A stretch of DNA of 31,339 nucleotides. Source: a virus. Made by a program: the position numbers and the translations under genes. Under the pieces are notes generated by a model. The model had not been told where the DNA came from. It made no database searches and worked only from the letters and a program-made list of their open reading frames with translations. This document shows, piece after piece, positions 25,342-31,339 of the stretch (the first letter of the stretch is position 1; the number at the start of each line of letters is the position of its first letter). The DNA lies in IMG/VR virus record IMGVR_UViG_3300012920_000153, positions 1 through 31,339 of that record; one strand, written 5' to 3'.

Positions 25342-27024
25342 ATGGCAAGTTTTATTAGAATAAAAAGATCTACTGGTTCAACAGCACCCAGTAATCTGCA
25401 ATTTGGTGAATTAGCATTAACAATCGCTGCAGGAACACAGGGAAATAGAGGTGAAAGACTCTTCGTAGGTGATGACGGTGGAACCTCTGATATAATTGGT
25501 GGTAAGTATTATACTGATCTGATGGCACATACTGCTGGATCAGTTACTGGTGTATCTAACTCTGCAAACGCAGCAAATGGTTTTGTAGCAATACTTGATC
25601 AAAATAGAAAGGTAGATGAATGGAATGTAGATAATTTAACATTAAATGCAAACACCTTATCATCAACTGATACAGACGGTGATATAATTTTTAATCCTGA
25701 TGGATCTGGTGATGTAATGATCCCAGATGACACCAAACTTGGATTTGGTGGTGGTGCAAATGGAACAGCAGCTCCTGATGCGACAATAGAGTATGATGAG
25801 AATGGAACAGATAAATTAAGATTCGCTGGTTCACAAATAAGTTTCGATAATACAACTCAATCAACTAATAAAGATACTGGTTCAGTAATATTTGAAGGTG
25901 GTGTTGGAATAGAGAAAAACTTGAATGTTGGTGGTGACTTAAAAGTTACTGGAGTGAGTACATTTGTTGGTGGAATTATATTACCACCATCAGCAGCACT
26001 TACTGTTGGTAATATCGGTATTCATTCAAATAGAATAGAAACATTAACAGGTGGTGGTAATCAACTATTCATTGACCCATTCCCAAGTGGATTGAGCAAT
26101 GAAGGTGATGTTATTATTAAAGGTAACTTACAGGTAGATGGTACAACAACTAATGTTAACTCTACTACTGTAACAGTTAATGACGCTATCATGAAGGTTG
26201 GTGACGTTACCAGCGTCCGAACTGTGATGGCTGCAGTGGGTAGTGGTAATAATACCATAACGGTTGATTCAGTCGTTGGATTACAAGTTGCTGATGTTAT
26301 TGCTGCAACAGGGATTCCCGGTAATACAACTATTACTAATATAAACAACGGAACAAAAGTAATTACTATCAGTAATAATACAACTGCTGGAATTACGACA
26401 TCTTCTCAGTTAACAATAACTCACGCAAAGGATACAAATACTGACCGTGGTATTTCATTCAACTATAATACAAGTTCTGGTGTAGGTAATAACAAACTTG
26501 GATTCTTCGGAATGGATGATAGTGCTACTGCTGATACTGATGGCAGTAGAAAATGGACTTATGTTCCTGATGCAACAAATACTGCTGAAGTTATTTCAGG
26601 TACTAAGGGATATCTTGACATCAAAGGTATCTACTATCAGTCAGGAGACTTCGCAACACATGGTATAGTATATTTTACCAATGCAGGTCTACAAACCTCC
26701 ACAACTGCACCTAGTGCCTCTGTAAGCGTTTCAGGAAAAATCTTGACCGCTGTAACTGAGGTAGTTCTAACATTACCAAGTGCACTTAGTGTAACTGCTG
26801 GACAATATGTTAGACAACCTAGTAGTGGTGCTGGCATAAATGGTATTGTAAAGTCAACATCCAATACAACATCCGTTATACTGATAGGTGTTGAAGGGAC
26901 ATTTACAACATCTGCTGACATTACATTGAATGGAGCAGGAACAGGTATTACACCATCAGCAGTGACGGTGAATTATACTGACAAACCTATGTTTACAAGC
27001 ACCATTGACGGGGGCTCATTCTAA
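25342..27024 (+). CDS. Tail-fibre-like structural protein (560 aa)
   Basis: The N-terminus SFIRIKRSTGSTAPSNLQFG followed by ELALT resembles the phage fibre head domain 'IkikRstgs..aPs.Lq.GElA'. Downstream are beta-helical or shaft-like segments: TDGDIIFNPDGSGDVMIP (about residues 112-129), GVGIEKNLNVGGDLKVTGVS (about 189-208), and GNLQVDGTTTNVNSTTVTVN (about 257-276), a familiar marine-phage fibre repeat. A module at about residues 298-360 (TVDSVVGLQVADVIAATGIP, then NTTITNINNGTKVITISNNT) also appears in gp7. The protein ends in TIDGGSF. It is low in Cys and rich in Gly, Thr, Ser and Asn, as in trimeric fibres. It is likely the host-contact or whisker-like appendage in place of T4 gp12/wac, but receptor binding is inferred. 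No intramolecular chaperone domain is visible. Confidence 0.75.
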   Translation: MASFIRIKRSTGSTAPSNLQFGELALTIAAGTQGNRGERLFVGDDGGTSDIIGGKYYTDLMAHTAGSVTGVSNSANAANGFVAILDQNRKVDEWNVDNLTLNANTLSSTDTDGDIIFNPDGSGDVMIPDDTKLGFGGGANGTAAPDATIEYDENGTDKLRFAGSQISFDNTTQSTNKDTGSVIFEGGVGIEKNLNVGGDLKVTGVSTFVGGIILPPSAALTVGNIGIHSNRIETLTGGGNQLFIDPFPSGLSNEGDVIIKGNLQVDGTTTNVNSTTVTVNDAIMKVGDVTSVRTVMAAVGSGNNTITVDSVVGLQVADVIAATGIPGNTTITNINNGTKVITISNNTTAGITTSSQLTITHAKDTNTDRGISFNYNTSSGVGNNKLGFFGMDDSATADTDGSRKWTYVPDATNTAEVISGTKGYLDIKGIYYQSGDFATHGIVYFTNAGLQTSTTAPSASVSVSGKILTAVTEVVLTLPSALSVTAGQYVRQPSSGAGINGIVKSTSNTTSVILIGVEGTFTTSADITLNGAGTGITPSAVTVNYTDKPMFTSTIDGGSF

Positions 27025-27037
27025 CTCATAAAAAATC

Positions 27038-27247
27038 ATGGCACAAAATAATGACGTTGATGTGAACACTTTGATTAAACTTTATAATCAAAAAATTGCA
27101 ACATTAACAAACCAAAATATTCTTTTGGAAGCGAAATTGACAACAGTAATGACTGACTTTAATGATGAAAAAACCAAGTTAGCTGCAGCAGCACTTGAGT
27201 GGCAAACAAAGTACGAAAACTTAGCATCTGAGGTAGAAGCAGAATAA
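27038..27247 (+). CDS. Small coiled-coil phage protein (69 aa)
   Basis: The protein is almost entirely helical in composition: DVDVNTLIKLYNQKIATLTN, then QNILLEAKLTTVMTDFNDEK and a tail rich in Ala, Glu and Lys. Leucines and isoleucines fall at roughly heptad spacing over residues 10-65, so a coiled coil is expected. There is no clear ribosome binding site (ctcataaaaaatc before the ATG). Its TAA overlaps the gp13 ATG (TAATG at 27245-27249). Its position between the fibre and the neck suggests a structural, scaffold or chaperone role, but I recognise no named function. Confidence 0.72.
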   Translation: MAQNNDVDVNTLIKLYNQKIATLTNQNILLEAKLTTVMTDFNDEKTKLAAAALEWQTKYENLASEVEAE

Positions 27248-28104
27248 TGGCAAAACCATCCACCAGACAAGGGTTAATTGATTACGCACTTAGAAAGTTG
27301 GGTGCACCTGTACTTGAAATCAATCTTGATGACGATCAAATTGATGATATGGTGGACGATGCATTGCAATATTTTCAAGAAAGACACTTTGATGGTGTCG
27401 AGGAAATGTTTTTAAAACATGAGTTTACTCAAGATGAAATTGATAGAGGAAATGCTCATACAGGCCCAAATACTTCAAACACCGCAGGTATTGTAACTAC
27501 AACAGGTTCATCAACAGCAATCAGTGGTTATGGATCTACAACATCTACTTTTGTGGAGAACTCTAACTTTATTCAAGTTCCAGATTCAGTCATAGGTGTT
27601 GAAAAGATATTTAAATTTGATTCTAGTTCAATATCTGGAGGAATGTTTAGTATTAAGTATCAGTTATTTTTAAATGACTTGTACTACTTTAACTCTGTTG
27701 AATTACTACAATACTCAATGGTCAAGAGTTACTTAGAAGACATTGACTTCTTACTAACTCCTGATAGACAAATAAGATTTAACAAGAAACAAAATCGTTT
27801 ATATCTTGATATGGATTATAAATCTCTAAAAGCAGGAGATTTCATAGTCATAGATTGCTTAAGGATATTAGATCCAGATGATTTTACGAAGGTATATAAT
27901 GATATGTTTTTAAAAATGTATTTGACTGCCTTAATGAAACGTCAATGGGGACAAAATTTAATTAAATTTAGAGGAGTAAAACTTCCCGGTGGTTTAGAAT
28001 TGAACGGTAGAGAAATATATGAAGATGGTCAAAGAGATCTAGAATTTGCATTAACTAAATTAAAAGAGGAGTACGAATTACCTCCTCTAGACTTTGTTGG
28101 GTAA
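27247..28104 (+). CDS. 13: Neck protein gp13
   Basis: At 285 residues it is close to T4 gp13 (309). The N-terminus STRQGLIDYALRKLGAPVLE followed by DDDQIDDMVDDALQYFQERH (residues 5-45) is the strongly conserved gp13 start. Later landmarks are FIQVPDSVIGVEKIF, FLNDLYYFNSVELLQYSMVK, FNKKQNRLYLDMDYKSLKAG, and the end LPGGLELNGREIYEDGQRDL. gp13 joins gp14 in the neck that seals the DNA-filled head and connects it to the tail. A Thr/Ser/Gly-rich stretch at about residues 70-105 (TSNTAGIVTTTGSSTAISGY) interrupts the conserved core and is probably a surface loop. Start and stop positions are constrained by the TAATG junction and a 5-base gap to gp14. Confidence 0.94.
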   Translation: MAKPSTRQGLIDYALRKLGAPVLEINLDDDQIDDMVDDALQYFQERHFDGVEEMFLKHEFTQDEIDRGNAHTGPNTSNTAGIVTTTGSSTAISGYGSTTSTFVENSNFIQVPDSVIGVEKIFKFDSSSISGGMFSIKYQLFLNDLYYFNSVELLQYSMVKSYLEDIDFLLTPDRQIRFNKKQNRLYLDMDYKSLKAGDFIVIDCLRILDPDDFTKVYNDMFLKMYLTALMKRQWGQNLIKFRGVKLPGGLELNGREIYEDGQRDLEFALTKLKEEYELPPLDFVG

Positions 28105-28109
28105 TATGT

Positions 28110-29774
28110 ATGGCACTCAATCCATTTTTTCTACAAGGATCACCCGGTGAACAGAGATTAATTCAAAATCTCATAAATGAGCAATTGCAAATTTATGGGG
28201 TAGAGGTTACTTATATTCCAAGGAAATTTGTAAATAGACAATCAATAATAGAAGAGGTTCAATCGTCAAAATTTGACGATAATTTTTTATTAGAAGCTTA
28301 TGTCAACACATATGAAGGTTACTCAGGTGCTGGAGATGTGATGACAAAGTTTGGTGTGAGTTTGAGGGATGAGGTTTCACTCACAATATCAAAAGAAAGA
28401 TTTGAAGATTTCATCGCACCATTTTTAGATCCAGATGATTATGAATTATCAACAAGACCTAGAGAAGGAGACTTAATATTTTTCCCACTTGGTAGTAGAT
28501 TATTTGAGGTAAAATTTGTTGAACATGAAAAACCTTTCTATCAGTTAGGAAAGAATTATGTTTATGAACTTCAATGTGAACTCTTTGAGTATGAGGATGA
28601 AGTCATTGATACATCAATTGATGAGATTGATACACAAGTTCAAGACGAAGGATTTATTACAACACTTAATCTTGTAGGTTCAGGAGCAACTGCGTCTGCA
28701 ACTGCTGTATTATCGCCTATATTATCAAATAGAGGTTATATAAGATCTATTACTGTGTTAAATGATGGTAGTGGTTATACATCAACACCCACAGTCTTCA
28801 TTTCGACATCAAGAGATGGTGCAGGTGTTAATGCTGCTGCTGTTGCAATTACAACAAGTGTAGGTGGATTAAACTCTGTCAAAGAATTAATATTAACAAA
28901 TGCGGGTGCTGGATATACACAAGCACCTGATATTAATATCGTAGGTGGTGGAGGAAGTGGTGCAATTGCTACATGTACAATCGAAAAAACACAAAGAGGT
29001 GTAATAGCATTTAATGTTATAAATGGTGGATCTGGATATTCAAGTTCTCCAGTGATTACAGTTTCTGGGCCAGGAGCAGGGGTTACTGCATTAGGAGAGT
29101 CAGTTATCGATATAGGAAATGCTACATTACAATCTATTAGAGTAAAAAATCCCGGTATAGGTTATACTACTGTACCAACTGTCACAGTTGGCAATCCGAA
29201 TATTATCACTGGTCGTGGTAATTTTGAATTAAATGATTTAGTAATTGGATTAGAATCAAATACAGAAGCACGAGTTAAAGAATGGGATGCAGATACTAAA
29301 GTTCTCAAGATATCAAATGTCGGTATCGGATCAACAGTTTCAGGATTTAACCCCGGTGAAGAGATTAGAGTTCAGACAAGTTTGAATGACGATAACACTA
29401 GAAACTTCAAGACTCTATTTGTCGGTGATTCAACAACAGCAGGTACAATTGGAGTACAAACTAATAAGATAACTGGTATCACTACGACAGGTATTAATGT
29501 TGGAGCAGCACTATCTGAAGTTAGTGGTGTTATAGGAATAGGAGTTACAGTACTAAGTATACAACCATCAGTTGTGATAATGAGTAGAGATTCACTGAAT
29601 ACTACCTCTACTACTATTCAGGTTGGTGCCGGAACCACTGCATTTGTTGCATATAATGTTCGCGAATATGATAAGAGAGATATATATGATGAATACAGTG
29701 ATAACGATGAGTTTGAAACTGAGGCAGATTCTATCATAGATTTTGCTGAATCTAATCCCTTTGGTACATACTAA
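28110..29774 (+). CDS. 14: Neck protein gp14 with a large repeat insertion
   Basis: The N-terminal 185 residues match gp14: NPFFLQGSPGEQRLIQNLIN, EQLQIYGVEVTYIPRKFVNR, DNFLLEAYVNTYEGYSG, DPDDYELSTRPREGDLIFFP, and FYQLGKNYVYELQCELFEYE. The C-terminus YDEYSDNDEFETEADSIIDF with SNPFG is also in gp14 style. The protein is 554 residues against 256 in T4. The excess lies between about residues 189 and 500. It begins with four GxGY units (NDGSGYTSTPTV, NAGAGYTQAPDI, NGGSGYSSSPVI, NPGIGYTTVPTV), followed by a segment ARVKEWDADTKVLKISNVG of a kind seen in marine-phage proteins. An upstream ATG at 28106 is in another frame and is not used. The TAA overlaps the gp15 ATG. Confidence 0.93.
   Translation: MALNPFFLQGSPGEQRLIQNLINEQLQIYGVEVTYIPRKFVNRQSIIEEVQSSKFDDNFLLEAYVNTYEGYSGAGDVMTKFGVSLRDEVSLTISKERFEDFIAPFLDPDDYELSTRPREGDLIFFPLGSRLFEVKFVEHEKPFYQLGKNYVYELQCELFEYEDEVIDTSIDEIDTQVQDEGFITTLNLVGSGATASATAVLSPILSNRGYIRSITVLNDGSGYTSTPTVFISTSRDGAGVNAAAVAITTSVGGLNSVKELILTNAGAGYTQAPDINIVGGGGSGAIATCTIEKTQRGVIAFNVINGGSGYSSSPVITVSGPGAGVTALGESVIDIGNATLQSIRVKNPGIGYTTVPTVTVGNPNIITGRGNFELNDLVIGLESNTEARVKEWDADTKVLKISNVGIGSTVSGFNPGEEIRVQTSLNDDNTRNFKTLFVGDSTTAGTIGVQTNKITGITTTGINVGAALSEVSGVIGIGVTVLSIQPSVVIMSRDSLNTTSTTIQVGAGTTAFVAYNVREYDKRDIYDEYSDNDEFETEADSIIDFAESNPFGTY
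28674..29205 (+). repeat. Array of four GxGY beta-repeats in gp14
   Basis: Protein-level repeats of about 40-50 residues each carry N-[DAGP]-G-[SAI]-G-Y followed by T/S-x-x-P-x-[VI]. The four hallmark motifs are at about 28760, 28899, 29022 and 29148. The region is absent from T4 gp14 and resembles units in gp7, gp8 and the DUF4815 protein. Confidence 0.7.
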
Positions 29775-30820
29775 TGTTAGGTACATATTACTATCACGAA
29801 ATACTTAGAAAGACAGTTATATCGTTTGGAACATTGTTCAATGATATTCATATTCGCCATAAAGGTAACGATGGAAAATCTATCAGTGACATGAAAGTTG
29901 CATTGGCATATGGCCCAATGCAGAAATTCTTAGCAAGACTTGAGCAACAACCCGAATTGAATCGTGCAACTCAGATTACATTGCCTAGAATGTCTTTTGA
30001 GATGACTAATATTGCTTATGATTCAACCAGAAAGGCAGGTATAACTCAGACGTTCAAAGCATCTGATGGCACAAATCTTAGAAAGGTTTTCATGCCAGTT
30101 CCTTATAATATTGGATTTGAATTAAATATTCTTGTTAAATTAAATGATGATGCACTTCAAATAGTAGAGCAGATATTACCATATTTTCAACCAGCGTTTA
30201 ATTTATCTGTGGACTTGGTAAGTGTGATCGGAGAGAAGAGGGACATAAGTGTCGTATTAGATAATATATCTTTTCAGGATGATTATGAAGGAGATTTTGC
30301 AACAAGGAGAGCATTAATATACACACTTAACTTCACTGCTAAAACATATCTGTTTGGCCCTGTTGCAGATACACCAGAGGGTATTATTAAAAAGGTTCAG
30401 TTGGATTATCATACAACTATGGACAGAGAGAATGCAAGAAGAGAACTCAGATATGTTGCTACACCGCAAGCAGTTAAGGATTATGATAATGATAACACTG
30501 CAACATTAACATTTAATGTAAATACATCTCAAGTCAGAATTAACGTAAATGACACATCAGGATTCGCTGTAAATGATCGAATTGTTATTGATAGTGAGGT
30601 CATGCAAATTAAAGAAATACCAGATGCAACAACCCTTGCAGTTAAGAGAGGATTTAGTCGAACTTTAAAGGCAGAACATATTGAAAATACAAAAGTTAAT
30701 AAATTAACTACAGCAGACGATTCTCTGATTGAAGTTGGAGATGATTTCGGATTTAACGAAACATCTAGCATATTCACAGATTCATTACAATTTAATCCTG
30801 CTACAAGGACAGACTCATGA
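29774..30820 (+). CDS. 15: Tail terminator / proximal sheath stabiliser gp15
   Basis: The N-terminus LGTYYYHEILRKTVISFGTL, then FNDIHIRH, and the segment KVALAYGPMQKFLARLEQQP with LPRMSFEMTNIAYDSTRK are hallmarks of gp15. It forms the hexamer at the head-proximal end of the tail and binds gp3/gp18. Other landmarks are VPYNIGFELNILVKLNDDAL, QIVEQILPYFQPAFNLSVD and the end of the core, FTAKTYLFGPV. The protein has 348 residues against 272 in T4. The extra part is C-terminal (about residues 240-315): VNDTSGFAVNDRIVIDSEVM and TTLAVKRGFSRTLKAEH, an RG...H module like those in gp7. It starts in a TAATG overlap with gp14 and its stop overlaps the gp16 start (ATGATGA). Confidence 0.94.
   Translation: MLGTYYYHEILRKTVISFGTLFNDIHIRHKGNDGKSISDMKVALAYGPMQKFLARLEQQPELNRATQITLPRMSFEMTNIAYDSTRKAGITQTFKASDGTNLRKVFMPVPYNIGFELNILVKLNDDALQIVEQILPYFQPAFNLSVDLVSVIGEKRDISVVLDNISFQDDYEGDFATRRALIYTLNFTAKTYLFGPVADTPEGIIKKVQLDYHTTMDRENARRELRYVATPQAVKDYDNDNTATLTFNVNTSQVRINVNDTSGFAVNDRIVIDSEVMQIKEIPDATTLAVKRGFSRTLKAEHIENTKVNKLTTADDSLIEVGDDFGFNETSSIFTDSLQFNPATRTDS
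30500..30715 (+). repeat. RG...H beta-module, copy 5 (gp15 C-terminal addition)
   Basis: The segment reads NTSQVRINVNDTSGFAVNDR, IVIDSEVMQIKEIP and LAVKRGFSRTLKAEHIEN. The order of strands, the RG turn and the final H match the modules in gp7 and the DUF4815 protein. Confidence 0.6.
30805..30809 (+). promoter_or_regulatory. Shine-Dalgarno for gp16
   Basis: AAGGA lies 7 bases before the ATG at 30817, within the last codons of gp15. It favours 30817 over the adjacent in-frame ATG at 30820, although either is close enough. Confidence 0.5.
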
Positions 30821-31260
30821 TGAACACAGATTTTGGTAGTATTGAAAAATCACTTAACGTAGAAACATCAATTATTCCCAAGGAAGAGGATAAAAAACCT
30901 GAATTACCAAATGTAGTTCTCAAGAAAGATGATGTTGAAAAAGATTACAAATATACAAGAGGTCAATTATATTCACTAATTGAAAAAGGTCAAGAGGCAA
31001 TAAATGGCATCATGGAGGTAGCAGGTGAAAGTGCGAGTCCAAGGGCTTATGAAGTTGCTGGTCAATTGATAAAATCAGTTGCAGATAGCACTGATAAATT
31101 AATGGATCTTCAAAAGAAGATGAAAGATATTGATGAAGATAATTCAAAAACACAAGGGAACGTAACTAATAATTCCTTATTTGTAGGAAGCACTGCAGAA
31201 TTACAAAAGATGCTAAAGAAAGGTTTTCTAAATAATAAGGAGTCAGAAACTGATAAATGA
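30817..31260 (+). CDS. 16: Small terminase subunit gp16
   Basis: At 147 residues it is slightly shorter than T4 gp16 (164). The small terminase binds the DNA end and stimulates the gp17 motor. The core at about residues 43-97 (DYKYTRGQLYSLIEKGQEAI, NGIMEVAGESASPRAYEVAG, QLIKSVADSTDKLMDL) forms the expected central helical region with the conserved PRAYEV motif. The C-terminus has NNSLFVGSTAELQKMLKKG, which matches the 'FvGSTaELqk' end typical of T4-like gp16. The N-terminal 40 residues are charged and probably flexible. Two adjacent ATGs (30817 and 30820) are possible starts. The first overlaps the gp15 stop and has AAGGA seven bases upstream. Confidence 0.93.
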   Translation: MMNTDFGSIEKSLNVETSIIPKEEDKKPELPNVVLKKDDVEKDYKYTRGQLYSLIEKGQEAINGIMEVAGESASPRAYEVAGQLIKSVADSTDKLMDLQKKMKDIDEDNSKTQGNVTNNSLFVGSTAELQKMLKKGFLNNKESETDK

Positions 31261-31339
31261 AGTCCTGCAAAAAAGGATACTACTATTGCAACACTGAACA
31301 AAAGTGTAAACCTATTCCTGATGGGTATACTGTCAAGGA
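31257..31339 (+). CDS. Unknown Cys/Lys-rich protein (5' part, runs off window)
   Basis: The ATG overlaps the gp16 stop (ATGA at 31257-31260). AAGGAG sits at 31237-31242, a long 14 bases upstream. The 27 visible residues start MKSCKKGYYYCNTEQKCKPI and continue PDGYTVK, with three cysteines and several lysines. It is not the start of gp17 (large terminase), which would be expected next in T4 order, so a small gene probably intervenes. The C-x6-C-x5-C spacing could bind a metal or be disulfide-linked, but the visible part is too short to judge. Similar starts occur in marine T4-like phage proteins that I recall without a function. Confidence 0.6.
   Translation, partial: MKSCKKGYYYCNTEQKCKPIPDGYTVK

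Noticed and set aside
27025-27037. Late promoter before the 69-aa/gp13 genes
   Set aside because: The gap holds no TATAAATA or close match, so these genes are assigned to read-through from the promoter at 24729.
28674-29205. Repeats as a possible CRISPR or DNA-level tandem array
   Set aside because: The repeats are similar as protein, not as DNA. Spacing varies and they lie within an open frame of gp14.
1-31339. General avoidance of palindromic restriction sites
   Set aside because: GATC is frequent and GAATTC occurs several times (for example near 10406, 17323 and 22916), so avoidance appears limited to CCWGG and GGWCC.

Overview
The window is one long, single-strand block of late (virion) genes from a marine T4-like myovirus, most likely a cyanophage of Prochlorococcus or Synechococcus; a phage of Pelagibacter or another AT-rich marine host is the main alternative. 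The evidence is the T4 gene order (gp25, gp6, gp7, gp8 ... gp13, gp14, gp15, gp16), the strong AT bias, T4-type late promoters (TATAAATA), the speD auxiliary metabolic gene, and the marine-phage style of the large structural proteins. All genes lie on the + strand. Most junctions are TAATG or ATGA overlaps or gaps of a few bases.

Layout. (1) 1-808: the 3' end of a conserved phage protein of unknown function, a 35-residue basic mini-gene that overlaps both neighbours, and speD (S-adenosylmethionine decarboxylase). (2) 810-15721: a late promoter, then baseplate wedge genes gp25, gp6 and a giant gp7-like gene of 4186 codons, which alone fills 40% of the window. (3) 15732-24744: a second late promoter, then gp8, a 2405-residue DUF4815-type tail/baseplate protein, and a 65-residue coiled-coil protein. 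(4) 24729-27247: a third late promoter, then a cassette of a 114-aa beta protein, a 76-aa protein, a 560-aa fibre-like protein and a 69-aa coiled-coil protein. It occupies the place of T4 gp9-gp12/wac. (5) 27247-31339: neck proteins gp13 and gp14, tail terminator/sheath stabiliser gp15, small terminase gp16, and the start of a Cys/Lys-rich gene that runs off the end. No stretch over 300 bases lacks a gene. I saw no tRNA, IS element, CRISPR or clear terminator.

How the genes work together. gp25, gp6, gp7 and gp8 should form the baseplate wedges, and the DUF4815 protein and fibre cassette the periphery and host-binding parts. gp13/gp14 should close the neck, gp15 cap the tail, and gp16 start DNA packaging. 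SpeD would divert host SAM toward spermidine synthesis.

The most interesting signals are: (a) small beta-modules reused across different structural proteins (an 'RG...H' module, a 'GxGY' module, an 'HGF...DDDxF' module and a 'GIPxxT' module), which have inflated gp7, gp8, the DUF4815 protein, gp14 and gp15 well beyond T4 sizes; and (b) codon choice that avoids CCWGG and GGWCC. By eye, all 28 Pro-Gly pairs not preceded by Gly use CCC/CCG, and all 14 Gly-Pro pairs use GGC/GGG, in a genome that otherwise prefers A/T at third positions. No clearly new enzymatic or defence system was found.
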